Origin: Roseateles sp.
GTDB taxonomy: Bacteria > Pseudomonadota > Gammaproteobacteria > Burkholderiales > Burkholderiaceae_C
Reading direction: 5' to 3'
NCBI GenBank assembly: GCA_019234295.1
Contig: JAFALK010000034.1
Coordinates: 50,880 to 114,879 of the forward strand
Length of the DNA: 64,000 nucleotides
Of this stretch, positions 25,406-34,363 are shown piece after piece. The notes beneath the pieces are model-generated. The model was given only the letters and a program-made list of their open reading frames with translations, was not told the origin of the DNA and did no database searches. The first letter of the stretch is position 1. Every line of letters starts with the position of its first letter. Position numbers and translations under genes: made by a program.

Positions 25406-26476
25406 CTACTGAGCTCTGCCCAGTTCCAATCGTCCTTCGTGCTCCCGCACCTTGAGTCCATGAAGTGCAGCGACTGCCTGCGCGAAGCCACTGCTGTCAC
25501 CTGTCCGGTACAGGCCGCTGACTCGCAGGGTCGACAAAATCGCATCGTCGCGCAGCACCAAGCGTGTCTTGCTGTAGCGATTCATCTCCCCCACCGCCTC
25601 GGACAAGGACACATCGTCGAACACCACCTCGCCGCGCTTCCAGGCCACCAGTCGTTCGACGTCCGGCTTGTCCAAATGCGCGGTCGTGACGTCGTACGGT
25701 CGATCCTGCGCTTTCACCAGTCTCACCTGGTCTCCAGCCTGCATGGAGATCGGCTGGGCGGGCGCCGCGCCAGCACTCAACAGCCCGCCTGCGGGCCTGA
25801 CCGTGACCCGACCCTCGACGAGCGTGACGGCCACAGCGTCTTCGGGTTGGGCCGCGCCAGCGCCCAGGCGCACGGAAAACACCGTGCCCACCGCGACCAC
25901 TTCGCTGCCTGCGGCGCGGACGACAAAAGGTCGGCGTGAGTCCTTCGCCACCTCAAAAAGGGCTTCTCCCTTGTCGACGCGGATCGATCGCTCCTGGGTC
26001 CCCATCTTGACGTGCACCTGGGTGTTCGTATTCAGGACCATGCGCGAGCCATCGTCCAGCAGAACGTTTTGCTGTTCTCCGACTCGGGTCCCGAAAGTCT
26101 CGCCACTGCCCAGCATGAAGAAGGCCCCTCCAGACACGCCCAGGATCAGAACCAAGCCCATGGCCGACAAAAGCCAGCGGCGAGTCCCGACGAGATCCGC
26201 GTTTGCCCCGACTGAGCCCGCCGGTGCTCGCGACGCCGCGCTTGCATAGGCATCGGCGAGTCGCACGCCGGGCACGGCTTCCCAGACGTCCGTACAGCGC
26301 TCAAACGCCAACCGGTGCGCCGCAGACCGCGCCTGCCAGCTGAGGCATTCCCTTTCCATCTCCACCGACCGGTCAGGCCCATGCAGCCGAGCAATCCATA
26401 CCGACGCTTCTGCCGCGATCTCCGGCGTCACCTTGACGGTGGATTCGTCCCCGCCTACACCGTCTGGCGCGTTCAT
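25406..26476 (-). CDS. FecR-type anti-sigma factor / signal transducer
   Basis: A 356-residue protein from ATG 26476, whose start overlaps the stop of the sigma factor gene (ATGA). It has a cytoplasmic N-terminal domain of about 95 residues with the FecR motif ECLSWQARSAAHRLAFERC, one membrane helix (WLLSAMGLVLILGVSGGAFFML), and a periplasmic FecR domain (DDGSRMVLNTNTQVHV..., GEALFEVAKDSRRPFVV). The C-terminal part (DVSLSEAVGEMNRYSKTRLVL) is an STN-like region that would contact the receptor. It relays occupancy of the TonB receptor to the sigma factor. Confidence 0.93.
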   Translation of the reverse strand: MNAPDGVGGDESTVKVTPEIAAEASVWIARLHGPDRSVEMERECLSWQARSAAHRLAFERCTDVWEAVPGVRLADAYASAASRAPAGSVGANADLVGTRRWLLSAMGLVLILGVSGGAFFMLGSGETFGTRVGEQQNVLLDDGSRMVLNTNTQVHVKMGTQERSIRVDKGEALFEVAKDSRRPFVVRAAGSEVVAVGTVFSVRLGAGAAQPEDAVAVTLVEGRVTVRPAGGLLSAGAAPAQPISMQAGDQVRLVKAQDRPYDVTTAHLDKPDVERLVAWKRGEVVFDDVSLSEAVGEMNRYSKTRLVLRDDAILSTLRVSGLYRTGDSSGFAQAVAALHGLKVREHEGRLELGRAQ

Positions 26477-26958
26477 GGCCACCAGCCTTCCATGGACCGG
26501 GTCAACATCAGCGCCGCCTTGGCGATGTGCTTCTCCACCGCACTGATCCCGAGGCGGTTGGCACGCGCGATCTCGGCGTAGGTCATTCCCTCGATGCGAT
26601 GGGCCAGGAAAATCTTCAAGCTCCTGGGATCGAGCTCGGCCAAACACAGGCTCAAACGGCCCATCCTCTCTCGGGCCAGCACGGTGTCCTCGGCGCTTGG
26701 CGAAGCATCAATGAGCACCGCATCCTCCAGGAGCACTTGCTCACCATGATTTCGAGTCGTTCGATGGGCATCGAGCGACAAATTGAGCGCGGCGCGCATC
26801 AGAAACGCCTCGGGCTTGGCGACGGCCTGCAAGCGCTCGGCACAGGCCAATCTCAGGTAAGCCTCCTGCACCAGATCGTCTGCGTCCTGGCGAGATCGAC
26901 CGCGCCGCATCAATGCGGATCGAATCTGGGAGGAAACCGCTTGCCAGTTGAGTGCCAT
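26473..26958 (-). CDS. FecI-type ECF sigma factor
   Basis: A 161-residue ECF sigma factor (ATG 26958; an in-frame GTG at 26961 is an alternative). Region 2 reads DADDLVQEAYLRLA and region 4 ends LGISAVEKHIAKAALML. It is the first gene of the minus-strand operon fecI-fecR-receptor and overlaps fecR by four bases. It would direct transcription of the receptor operon, and possibly of other lasso genes, when ligand is bound. Confidence 0.93.
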   Translation of the reverse strand: MALNWQAVSSQIRSALMRRGRSRQDADDLVQEAYLRLACAERLQAVAKPEAFLMRAALNLSLDAHRTTRNHGEQVLLEDAVLIDASPSAEDTVLARERMGRLSLCLAELDPRSLKIFLAHRIEGMTYAEIARANRLGISAVEKHIAKAALMLTRSMEGWWP

Positions 26959-27441
26959 CACAGCGCAGCGCCAAGGAATGAGCTCGAAGTCGAGGTTGAA
27001 GTCGAAGCCGACTGGGGGATCTTAGACGGCACATCTGCCCGAGAACAGCAATCCCTCAACGCGCATGCAAGTGTGACGCACGCATGCCGAACGAAAGCGA
27101 ATGTACTCCAGCACCGAACACCAGCGGCTCGGCGCGTTCCAGGAACACTGACGGCGCCCAATGACGTCTGTTGCCGCGGGGCGCACCGTGCTACCGGCAG
27201 GTTCTGCGCGGCGCTGCTCTGCGCCTTCGCGGGCCTTGCGCGAATCCCGTAAGGGTTCACCGCCGCAGCGCCCGACACCGAACGGTGACGACGTCGATGC
27301 GTCCTCATGCTTGAACCTTGACCAAGGTCTCAAACAGCATGCGTCTGTCGATGGACCGCGATGCGCGCAAGACGCGCAGCGCCGCAGGCGTGCGCTTCCC
27401 GCGCGGCCTGGTCGATCCGTCGCGGAGCCGGGAGACATGCC
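26959..27441. other. Divergent intergenic region between fecI and the LuxR pair
   Basis: About 480 bp with no credible gene; the short open frames overlap one another on both strands and have random composition. It should hold the promoters of the minus-strand fecI operon and the plus-strand regulator genes. I see no clear sigma-70 box, no lux-box palindrome and no terminator. Confidence 0.5.
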
Positions 27442-27756
27442 ATGACCGAACTCAGAGCGCTTCACGCCCTACCCGCACCCATCAGCGTCGGAGGTCATGG
27501 GGAATCGTGGCAAGTGCACCTGGTGAACGTGCCCTCCGGTGTGGCGGCAGGTCGAACGCTGCGGCTCAGCGGCAATGCCCGGCTCGAATGGTGGGCACTG
27601 TTCAGCAACCTCGAACAGGTCGACGTGTGTGCGACGAAGGATCCGCTGCGGTTCGCGGAGCCCATTCGGTTCGCACGGATCAACAGGGAGTTCAACAATG
27701 CATTCCACTCATCTCGGCCAGACGACGTCCATACAGGAGCTCGCACGGGGCGCTGA
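27442..27756 (+). CDS. Small hypothetical protein coupled to a LuxR regulator
   Basis: A 104-residue protein from ATG 27442, preceded by GGGAG about eight bases upstream. The core (GRTLRLSGNARLEWWALFSNLEQVDVC) is compact with paired tryptophans; the last 30 residues overlap the start of the LuxR gene in another frame. It has no signal peptide or membrane segment. I do not recognise the family. The 59-base overlap suggests coupled translation, so it may be a partner or antagonist of the regulator, but a chance frame cannot be excluded. Confidence 0.45.
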   Translation: MTELRALHALPAPISVGGHGESWQVHLVNVPSGVAAGRTLRLSGNARLEWWALFSNLEQVDVCATKDPLRFAEPIRFARINREFNNAFHSSRPDDVHTGARTGR

Positions 27757-28486
27757 CTACCCAGCACGGGTCCTCGCGGCAATCGTCGAGATCTCCCTGG
27801 CCAAGGACCCACCTGCTCTCTTGGAAGGGCTGATGCGAGCGACGGAGTCCATCGGCGCCAGTGCCAGCGTCTTCACCGCGGCCATCCCCGAGGACGGAAG
27901 CAGGCCCTCCTGCTTCAGCGTGTTCGCGTGCCATCCAGCCTTCGCACACGAGCAGAGCAACCGAGACGCGTTGCTAGACAACCCCTGGTGGCATTTTGCT
28001 CAGACGCATCGCAAGCCTGGAACGAACCATGAGATGCAGTTGCAGCACGCCGCCGACGCCGCTTCGATGGAAGTCGCTCGGCAGTACGGCTTTCGGTCCT
28101 GCCTGGTCGTACCCACGATGTCCGGTACCGAGCCCGCGCGGCAGGAGATGCTGTGTCTCGGCAGCGAATGTGAAGATGACTTTGAAGGGAGCGAGGCACG
28201 AGTGGTCCGCGCCCTCGCGCGCTCACTGGCGAGCGAGCTCCACGACTGGCTCACTGGCCACCTGCGTCGCCAGCTGCTCGGCACGACACAGCTCCGAGAG
28301 AGCGATATACGGCTCCTTGCGATGGAACGGCGAGGACTTGGAACCAAGGAGATTGCCGGTCTCACCGGCCTCAGCCTTGCATCCATCAACTCCCGGTTCC
28401 AGCGCATCAACACGTACATGAACTGTACGAACCGTAAAGACTCCGCCAGGCGCGCCGCTGCCTACGGGCTGCTCGAACCGCTCTAA
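27698..28486 (+). CDS. LuxR-family transcriptional regulator, no cognate synthase nearby
   Basis: A 262-residue protein from ATG 27698, with AGGGAG eight bases upstream. The N-terminal 165 residues resemble an autoinducer-binding or GAF-like sensing domain (WWHFAQTHRKPGT..., YGFRSCLVVP). The C-terminal 60 residues are a LuxR helix-turn-helix: LLAMERRGLGTKEIAGLTGLSLASINSRFQRI. No luxI-type synthase lies in the window, so it is a LuxR solo or senses some other ligand. It sits beside fecI-fecR of the lasso locus, facing away from it, and may regulate the cluster by population density or a small signal. Confidence 0.8.
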   Translation: MHSTHLGQTTSIQELARGADYPARVLAAIVEISLAKDPPALLEGLMRATESIGASASVFTAAIPEDGSRPSCFSVFACHPAFAHEQSNRDALLDNPWWHFAQTHRKPGTNHEMQLQHAADAASMEVARQYGFRSCLVVPTMSGTEPARQEMLCLGSECEDDFEGSEARVVRALARSLASELHDWLTGHLRRQLLGTTQLRESDIRLLAMERRGLGTKEIAGLTGLSLASINSRFQRINTYMNCTNRKDSARRAAAYGLLEPL

Positions 28487-28699
28487 CGACTTCCAAGGCT
28501 GCGGCCCTTGGCCAGCACTTTCTCTGCGCGGATCAACAAGCTCACCATTCAGTAGGCGACCGCAAGACCGACGGCAATTACCAACGGCTCCGCCCCGCTC
28601 ACAAAGCCGGCTCCTCAACGCCGTCCAACGCTTCCAGAGCCTGCGCCGCTGCGTCCAAGCGCACCCTTCGTTCGGCGAGCGCTGCATTTGGAGATCGTC

Positions 28700-29596
28700 A
28701 TGAAGACGGAATCCCGAGACCTCTATGCCAGTGTCACCACGCAAATCATCCACGCCCTGGAGGCGGGCACGCCGCCCTGGATCTGCCCCTGGCGCCGCAC
28801 GGGGAGCGATGGTCGCCCGACCAATGCCGGCAGTGGCCGGCTGTACCGGGGCATCAATGTCTTGCTCTTGAACCTGCGCGCCTTGTCGGCCGGCTATCGG
28901 TACAACCGCTGGCTGACTTTCCGCCAGGCCCTGGCAGCTGGCGGCCATGTGCGCCGCGGCGAGCAGGGCTCGCCCATCGTGTTCTTCAAGATGCACGAGG
29001 TCGAGGGTCCGTCGTCGGGCGCAGGCGAAGAATGCAAGATCATCCCGCTCCTACGCGCCTTCACGGTGTTCAACGTCGGCCAGATCGACGGTTTGGCGCC
29101 AGAGGTCGCGGGAGTACCCGAGGCGCCGCCGAGATGGGATCCCATCGAGGAGGCGCAACGCCTCCTTGAGGCGGCGGGTGCGGAGGTCCGCCATGGCGGC
29201 GATCGCGCCTTCTACGCGCCGGATCAGGACCGGATCCAGCTGCCCAGCCCCGGCGCCTTCGCTTCCGCCGAGGACTATTACGCCACGGCATTGCACGAGC
29301 TGACCCATTGGACCGGTCACCCCAACCGCTGCAACCGGCTCCTGGGGCGCCGGCACGGCATTGAGGCCTATGCCTTCGAAGAACTCGTGGCCGAGATGGG
29401 CGCTGCCTTCCTCACCGGCCACTGTGGCCTGCAGAGCCAGCTCCAGCACGCCAGCTACATCGCCGCCTGGCTCGAAGCATTGCGCAGCGACAAACGCATG
29501 ATCTTTGCCGCCGCTGCCCAAGCGCAAAGGGCAGCGGACTTCGTGCTCGACGACCGCGGCGAGCACGACGACGAGTCAGCCCAGGCCGTGGCCTGA
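28700..29596 (+). CDS. ArdC-like antirestriction protein (ssDNA-binding + zincin)
   Basis: A 298-residue protein from ATG 28700 (GGAG six bases upstream). The N-terminal 130 residues match the ArdC/DUF1738 ssDNA-binding domain (YASVTTQIIHALEAGTPPWICPW, GINVLLLN, NRWLTFRQAL, GEQGSPIVFFK). The C-terminal half is a zinc metalloprotease-like domain with HELTHWTGH and a downstream EELVAEMGAAFL glutamate. ArdC proteins are carried on conjugative plasmids and integrative elements and protect incoming DNA. It lies about 125 bp from the 3' end of tRNA-Pro, a usual place for integrated elements, but no integrase or transfer gene accompanies it. Confidence 0.88.
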   Translation: MKTESRDLYASVTTQIIHALEAGTPPWICPWRRTGSDGRPTNAGSGRLYRGINVLLLNLRALSAGYRYNRWLTFRQALAAGGHVRRGEQGSPIVFFKMHEVEGPSSGAGEECKIIPLLRAFTVFNVGQIDGLAPEVAGVPEAPPRWDPIEEAQRLLEAAGAEVRHGGDRAFYAPDQDRIQLPSPGAFASAEDYYATALHELTHWTGHPNRCNRLLGRRHGIEAYAFEELVAEMGAAFLTGHCGLQSQLQHASYIAAWLEALRSDKRMIFAAAAQAQRAADFVLDDRGEHDDESAQAVA

Positions 29597-29671
29597 ACCC
29601 TCTAGGGGCAGAGATTCTGTTAGCCCACAGAATTCTGTTGCCGGGCTTGACAAGCGAAGGCACAACGGAAA

Positions 29672-29703
29672 AAGGACTTAGAGGCCGAAGCTTCTAAGTC
29701 CTT
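29672..29703 (-). terminator. Intrinsic terminator downstream of tRNA-Pro
   Basis: AAGGACTTAGA (29672-29682) and TCTAAGTCCTT (29693-29703) form a perfect 11-bp stem with a ten-base loop. On the minus strand the stem is followed by a T-run (complement of the A-run at 29669-29673). It lies about 20 bases past the tRNA 3' end. Confidence 0.85.
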
Positions 29704-29721
29704 GATTTCTCTTCTTATTTT

Positions 29722-29798
29722 TGGTCGGGGTGGCGGGATTCGAACTCGCGACCCCTTGCACCCCATGCAAGTGCGCTACCAGGCTGCGCTACACCCCG
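29722..29798 (-). tRNA. tRNA-Pro (anticodon GGG)
   Basis: A 77-nt tRNA read on the minus strand from CGGGGTG at 29798 to an encoded CCA at 29722-29724. The acceptor arms CGGGGTG/CACCCCG pair over seven bases. The anticodon stem CTTGC/GCAAG encloses the loop ATGGGGT, giving anticodon GGG (29762-29764), and the T-loop is GTTCGAATC. It lies downstream of merR as in many Burkholderiales. Accessory DNA begins at its 3' side, but I find no second copy of the 3' end that would mark an attachment site. Confidence 0.97.
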
Positions 29799-29854
29799 AC
29801 TGAGCCTAAGAGTATAGCGTGCTTTTAGACCCCTCGGGAGGAATCAAGGAAAAA

Positions 29855-30325
29855 TCAGAACAAAAGTTGCTCGCGAATGGCCAGCAACTCCGCGCGAACT
29901 TCGGCGACGCTGAGTTTCTCGGTGGTGTGCACGCGTACCACAGCCACTTCGGGCCGGACGGCCAGGGCCACGTCGCCGTCGTCGCCCTCTTCGACGGTCT
30001 CGAATTCCTCGAGCTGCGCGGCAGCCTGATCCGCCTCCAGCTTGAAGGCCGAGGCATCTGCGCGCATCACCGCCGCTTCGGTCAGCTGGTTTCGCGCACC
30101 GCTGATCGTGAAGCCCTGGTCATAGAGCAGATCCCGGATGCGGCGGATCAGCAGCACCTCGTGGTGCTGGTAATAGCGGCGATTGCCGCGCCGCTTCATG
30201 GGCTTGAGCTGGGTGAACTCCTGCTCCCAGTAGCGCAGGACGTACGGCTTCACGCCGCAAAGCTCGCTGACCTCACCGATGGTGAAGTAGCGCTTTGCTG
30301 GGATTGAGGGGAGCGATTTCTCCAT
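29855..30325 (-). CDS. MerR-family transcriptional regulator
   Basis: A 156-residue protein from ATG 30325. Its N-terminal winged helix (RYFTIGEVSELCGVKPYVLRYWEQEF, then NRRYYQHHEVLLIRRIRDLL) is typical of the MerR-like protein encoded after ihfA in betaproteobacteria. There are no metal-binding cysteines in the C-terminal part, which is acidic and may be a coiled coil. The ligand is unknown. It is the last protein gene of the thrS-to-merR run, 34 bases after ihfA. Confidence 0.9.
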   Translation of the reverse strand: MEKSLPSIPAKRYFTIGEVSELCGVKPYVLRYWEQEFTQLKPMKRRGNRRYYQHHEVLLIRRIRDLLYDQGFTISGARNQLTEAAVMRADASAFKLEADQAAAQLEEFETVEEGDDGDVALAVRPEVAVVRVHTTEKLSVAEVRAELLAIREQLLF

Positions 30326-30359
30326 GGAAATCAACAAGTTCACCGAAGGAGGTCAGACT

Positions 30360-30719
30360 CTACTCGAAGTCTTCGCCGGCGGTTGTATCACCTTGCACCA
30401 AACTCTTGAGCTTGTGGCTGGCGTGGAAGGTGACGACGTTGCGCGCCTTGATCGGGATGGACTCGCCCGTGCGCGGGTTGCGGCCCGGGCGAGGTGCCTT
30501 GCGCCGTATGTTGAAGTTGCCGAAGCCCGAGAGCTTGACGTCGTCGCCGCGCACCAGCGTGCCGTGGAGGATGTCGAAAAAGGCCTCGACCATGTCCTTG
30601 GACTCGCGCTTGTTCAGGCCGAGCTTGTCGAACAGCAGCTCGGACAGCTCGGCCTTGGTCAGCGTCGGCGTCTCCAGGCTCGGCAGGAGGACCGGGTGCT
30701 CTTGTGCGTTCTCGTTCAT
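30360..30719 (-). CDS. ihfA: Integration host factor subunit alpha
   Basis: A 119-residue HU/IHF-fold protein from ATG 30719, preceded by GGGGAG about eight bases upstream. It has the family core [50 protein letters not shown] with the intercalating proline arm, and a basic C-terminus. IHF bends DNA at specific sites. Position right after pheT identifies it as the alpha subunit. The N-terminal extension of about 16 residues before the core is slightly long. Confidence 0.95.
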   Translation of the reverse strand: MNENAQEHPVLLPSLETPTLTKAELSELLFDKLGLNKRESKDMVEAFFDILHGTLVRGDDVKLSGFGNFNIRRKAPRPGRNPRTGESIPIKARNVVTFHASHKLKSLVQGDTTAGEDFE

Positions 30720-30732
30720 CAGCTTGTCTCCC

Positions 30733-33159
30733 CTATCCACGCAGGCGCGCGCCAAGCTCGCGACCCACGGCATCGATCACGGCGGCCACTGCCTGATCGA
30801 CGCGCTCGTCGGTCAGCGTGGCCTCGTCGTCCAGCAGTTCCAGGCGCACGGCCATGCTGCGCTCGCCTTGCGCCATGTCGGCGTTGGCTTGAGCAGCAGG
30901 CTTGAAGACGTCGAACAGCCGGGCGGAACGGATCAGCCCTTGCGCGGCGGCGCCGGCCTTGCCGATGGCGCCGATCAGCGCGTCATGCGTGACGTTTTCG
31001 CCGACGATCAGGGCGATGTCACGCTGCACAGCCTGCTGCTTGGGCACGCCCTGGCTTTGCGGCAAGGTGCGGGCCAGCACTGCGTCGAGCGCGAGCTCGA
31101 ACACGACCGGCGCGCCCGGCAGCTCGTAGCCCTGGCGCCACTTCGGGTGCAGCTCGCCAATCACGCCGATCTCCGCGCCTTCCAGCAGCACACGTGCGCT
31201 GCGGCCTGGGTGCAGGGCCGGATGCTCGGCCGCCACGAACGTCAGCGCGCGCGGCGCGAACAGCGCTTCCAGGTCGCCCTTGACGTCGAAGAAGTCCACG
31301 ACGCGGTCGCGCTGGCTCCATTGCTGGGGCGCAGCCGGGCCATAGGCCAAGCCGGCCAGCCGCAGGGGCTGAGCCACACCCTTGATGCTGGTGTCGGTTT
31401 CCTCGACGGAGCCGTCGCGCAGGAACACGCGCCCAATCTCGAACACGCGTACGCGCGGCGCCTTGCGTGCGAGGTTGTTTCGCAGCACCTGCACGAGGCT
31501 GCCGATCAGGCTCGTGCGCATCACGGCCAGCGGCGCGGCGATGGGGTTGAGCAGCTGGATCGGGTTGGCATTGCCGGCCAGCTCCTGTTCCCAGCGCGCT
31601 TCCACGAAGCTGAAGTTGATGGTCTCGAAATAGTCGCGCGCGGCCATGGCGTGGCGCAGCGCATGGGCGGCGCGGCGCGACTCGCTAGGCACCTTCGCCA
31701 CCACGGGGGCCAGCGGCGGCGTGGAGGGCAGGCTCGGGTAGCCCAGCACGCGGATCACTTCCTCGATCAAGTCTTCCTCGATCTGCAGGTCGAAGCGCCG
31801 GCTCGGCGGCGAGACGGTGATCGTGCCCTCACCTTGCGAGAAGCTCAGGCCCAGGCGTTCAAACACGCCCGCGCACTGCTCCTGCGTGACCGGCATACCA
31901 ATGACCTTGGCGGCGCGCGCCACGCGCAGCGTCACGGGCTTGCGCTCGGGCAGCGCGACGACGTGGTCGTCCATGGGGCCTGCCTCGCCGCCACAGATCT
32001 CCTGAATCAGGGCTGTGATGCGCTCGATGTGCAGCACGGTCTCAGCCGGATCGACGCCACGCTCGAAGCGATGACCGGCATCGGTCGAGAAGTTGTAGCG
32101 GCGCGAGCGGCCCATGACGGCCTTGGGCCACCAGAAGGCCGCTTCCACATAGATGTTCTTCGTATCGTCGGACACGGCGGTCGCGTCCCCGCCCATGATG
32201 CCGGCGAGCGACTCGACCTGGCGGTCGTCGGCGATCACGCCGACGCTGCCGTCGACCTCGATGGTGTTACCGTTCAGCAGCTTGAGCTGCTCGCCCTTCT
32301 CACCCCAGCGCACGACGAGGCCGCCGTGGATCTTGTCGAGATCGAAAATGTGGGAAGGCCGGCCGAACTCGAACATCACGTAGTTCGAGATGTCCACCAG
32401 CGGCGAGACCGAACGTTGGCCGCAGCGTGCCAGGCGGTCGACCATCCACTGCGGCGTCTGCGCCTTCGTGTTCACGCCGCGCACGATGCGGCCCGAGAAG
32501 CGGCCACAAAGATCGGCGGCCTTGACGGCCACGGGCAGCATGTCCTGATGGCCCACCGCCGCCGGCGTGATGACCGGCGCCTTCATCGGCGCGCCGGTCA
32601 GCGCGGAGACCTCGCGTGCGATGCCGTCGATCGACAGGCAGTGCGCCAGGTTCGGCGTCAGCTTGAGCGTGAACAGCATGTCGTCCAGCTGGAGCTGCTC
32701 GCGGATGTCCCGGCCGATCTGCGCGTCCGCCGCCAGCTCCAATAGGCCGCCATGGTCTTCGCTGAGCTTCAGCTCACGGGCCGAGCACAGCATGCCGAAA
32801 CTCTCGACGCCACGCAGCTTGCCCTTGCCGATCTTGAAGGGCTTTCCGTCTTCGCCCGGGGGCAGCTCGGCGCCGACGGTGGCCAGAGGCACCTTGATGC
32901 CGGCACGCGCATTGGGCGCTCCGCACACGATCTGCAGCGGCTCAGGCCCACCGGCGTTGACGGTGCACACGCGCAGCTTGTCGGCATTGGGGTGCTGCTC
33001 AGCCGTCAGGATCTCGGCCACCACGATGCCGGTGAAGGGCGGCGCCACGGGGCGCAGCTCTTCCACCTCCAGGCCGCTCATGGTCAGCAGCTCGGCCAGT
33101 TCTTGGGTGTTCAGCTTCGGGTCGCAAAAGCTCCGGAGCCAGGATTCTGGGAATTGCAT
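30733..33159 (-). CDS. pheT: Phenylalanine--tRNA ligase beta subunit
   Basis: An 808-residue protein with an N-terminal tRNA-binding (EMAP-like) domain ([26 protein letters not shown]), the B3/B4 editing region, B5 domain, catalytic-like core, and a C-terminal anticodon-binding (FDX-ACB) domain ending RELGARLRG. The length is normal for PheT. With PheS it forms the (alpha-beta)2 enzyme that charges tRNA-Phe. It starts six bases after pheS ends. Confidence 0.97.
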   Translation of the reverse strand: MQFPESWLRSFCDPKLNTQELAELLTMSGLEVEELRPVAPPFTGIVVAEILTAEQHPNADKLRVCTVNAGGPEPLQIVCGAPNARAGIKVPLATVGAELPPGEDGKPFKIGKGKLRGVESFGMLCSARELKLSEDHGGLLELAADAQIGRDIREQLQLDDMLFTLKLTPNLAHCLSIDGIAREVSALTGAPMKAPVITPAAVGHQDMLPVAVKAADLCGRFSGRIVRGVNTKAQTPQWMVDRLARCGQRSVSPLVDISNYVMFEFGRPSHIFDLDKIHGGLVVRWGEKGEQLKLLNGNTIEVDGSVGVIADDRQVESLAGIMGGDATAVSDDTKNIYVEAAFWWPKAVMGRSRRYNFSTDAGHRFERGVDPAETVLHIERITALIQEICGGEAGPMDDHVVALPERKPVTLRVARAAKVIGMPVTQEQCAGVFERLGLSFSQGEGTITVSPPSRRFDLQIEEDLIEEVIRVLGYPSLPSTPPLAPVVAKVPSESRRAAHALRHAMAARDYFETINFSFVEARWEQELAGNANPIQLLNPIAAPLAVMRTSLIGSLVQVLRNNLARKAPRVRVFEIGRVFLRDGSVEETDTSIKGVAQPLRLAGLAYGPAAPQQWSQRDRVVDFFDVKGDLEALFAPRALTFVAAEHPALHPGRSARVLLEGAEIGVIGELHPKWRQGYELPGAPVVFELALDAVLARTLPQSQGVPKQQAVQRDIALIVGENVTHDALIGAIGKAGAAAQGLIRSARLFDVFKPAAQANADMAQGERSMAVRLELLDDEATLTDERVDQAVAAVIDAVGRELGARLRG

Positions 33160-33165
33160 AACTGT

Positions 33166-34203
33166 TTACTTGAACTGACTCAGGAAGCGCAGGTCGCCGT
33201 CGAAGAACAGGCGCAGGTCGTTCACGCCGTAGCGCAGCATGGCCAAGCGGTCGATGCCCGAGCCAAAGGCAAAGCCGATGTACTGTTCAGGATTCAGGCC
33301 CATGTTGCGGATCACCTGCGGATGTACCTGGCCCGAACCCGACACCTCCAGCCAGCGGCCCTTGAGCGGGCCGGTGTTGAACATCATGTCGATCTCGGCG
33401 CTGGGCTCCGTGAAGGGGAAGTAGCTCGGGCGGAAGCGAATCTCCATGTCGGTCGTCTCGAAGAACTGCTGCATGAAGTTCAGGTAGACGGACTTGAGGT
33501 CCTTGAAGCTGATGTTCTCGCCGACCCACAGACCCTCGACCTGGTGGAACATTGGTGAGTGCGTGGCGTCGCTGTCCACGCGGTAGGTGCGGCCCGGAGC
33601 GATCACGCGGATTTCGGGCATCACGCCGCCGGCATCGATCAGGGCGCGATGCTTCTTCACATGCTGCACCGCGTAGCGGATCTGCATGGGGCTCGTATGC
33701 GTGCGCAGCACGTAGCCGTTCTCGATGTAGAAGGTGTCGTGCATCGAGCGCGCGGGGTGGTCCTCCGGCGTGTTCAGGGCCGTGAAGTTGAACCAGTCGT
33801 TCTCGATCTCGGGGCCGTCGGCCACATCAAAGCCCATGGAGCCGAAGATGCCCTCGATGCGTTCCATGGCGCGCGTGATCGGATGCAGGCCGCCGGTGCC
33901 ACCGTTGCGGCCGGGCAGCGTGACGTCCAGCGCCTCGGCCTTGAGCTGCTTCTCAAGCTCCGCGTCGGCCAGGGCCTGGCGGCGTGCATTCAGCGCAGCC
34001 TCGATGCCCTGCTTGAGCTGGTTGATCTCGGCACCGCGGGTCTTCTTCTCCTCGACGCTCAGGGCCGCCATGCCCTTCATCAGTTCGGTCACGCGACCGG
34101 ATTTGCCGATGTAGCGGGCCTTGGCGTTTTCAAGGTCGGCCGGAGTGGCCGCGGCAGCAAACTCGGTTTGAGCCGATTGCAGCAGTTGATCGAGATCACT
34201 CAT
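33166..34203 (-). CDS. pheS: Phenylalanine--tRNA ligase alpha subunit
   Basis: A 345-residue protein from ATG 34203. An N-terminal coiled coil is followed by the class II catalytic core: [19 protein letters not shown], ...[31 protein letters not shown] and the C-terminal [17 protein letters not shown]. An upstream in-frame ATG at 34242 is possible but would place the start close to the attenuator-like hairpin. It is cotranscribed with pheT. Confidence 0.97.
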   Translation of the reverse strand: MSDLDQLLQSAQTEFAAAATPADLENAKARYIGKSGRVTELMKGMAALSVEEKKTRGAEINQLKQGIEAALNARRQALADAELEKQLKAEALDVTLPGRNGGTGGLHPITRAMERIEGIFGSMGFDVADGPEIENDWFNFTALNTPEDHPARSMHDTFYIENGYVLRTHTSPMQIRYAVQHVKKHRALIDAGGVMPEIRVIAPGRTYRVDSDATHSPMFHQVEGLWVGENISFKDLKSVYLNFMQQFFETTDMEIRFRPSYFPFTEPSAEIDMMFNTGPLKGRWLEVSGSGQVHPQVIRNMGLNPEQYIGFAFGSGIDRLAMLRYGVNDLRLFFDGDLRFLSQFK

Positions 34204-34288
34204 GTAAAAAACAAGGACTGTGCCCTTGCGTTGGAGACTCATATCGCCATTGGCGATGTGGAACCCGTAGGGCGTGTCGGAAACAAAA

Positions 34289-34315
34289 AAGGCCGACTAC
34301 CAAGGTGTCGGCCTT
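34289..34315 (-). terminator. Intrinsic terminator or attenuator between rplT and pheS
   Basis: AAGGCCGAC (34289-34297) pairs perfectly with GTCGGCCTT (34307-34315). On the minus strand the stem is followed by a run of six T. It lies about 50 bases past rplT and about 85 bases before pheS, so it would reduce or condition synthetase expression. A second perfect stem, GCAGGCTGC/GCAGCCTGC, lies at 34333-34354. Confidence 0.75.
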
Positions 34316-34363
34316 GCAAGAAGCTCAGGTGCAGGCTGCCGGAGCAGCCTGCGAGTACTTTGC

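Noticed and set aside
29722..29798. Search for an attachment-site duplicate of the tRNA-Pro 3' end inside the accessory block
   Set aside because: No second copy of the tRNA end was seen between 12.9 and 29.6 kb, so site-specific integration is not supported.
30295..32745. Plus-strand frame of 816 codons opposite pheT
   Set aside because: The minus strand clearly encodes PheT and IHF alpha; this frame is an antisense artefact.
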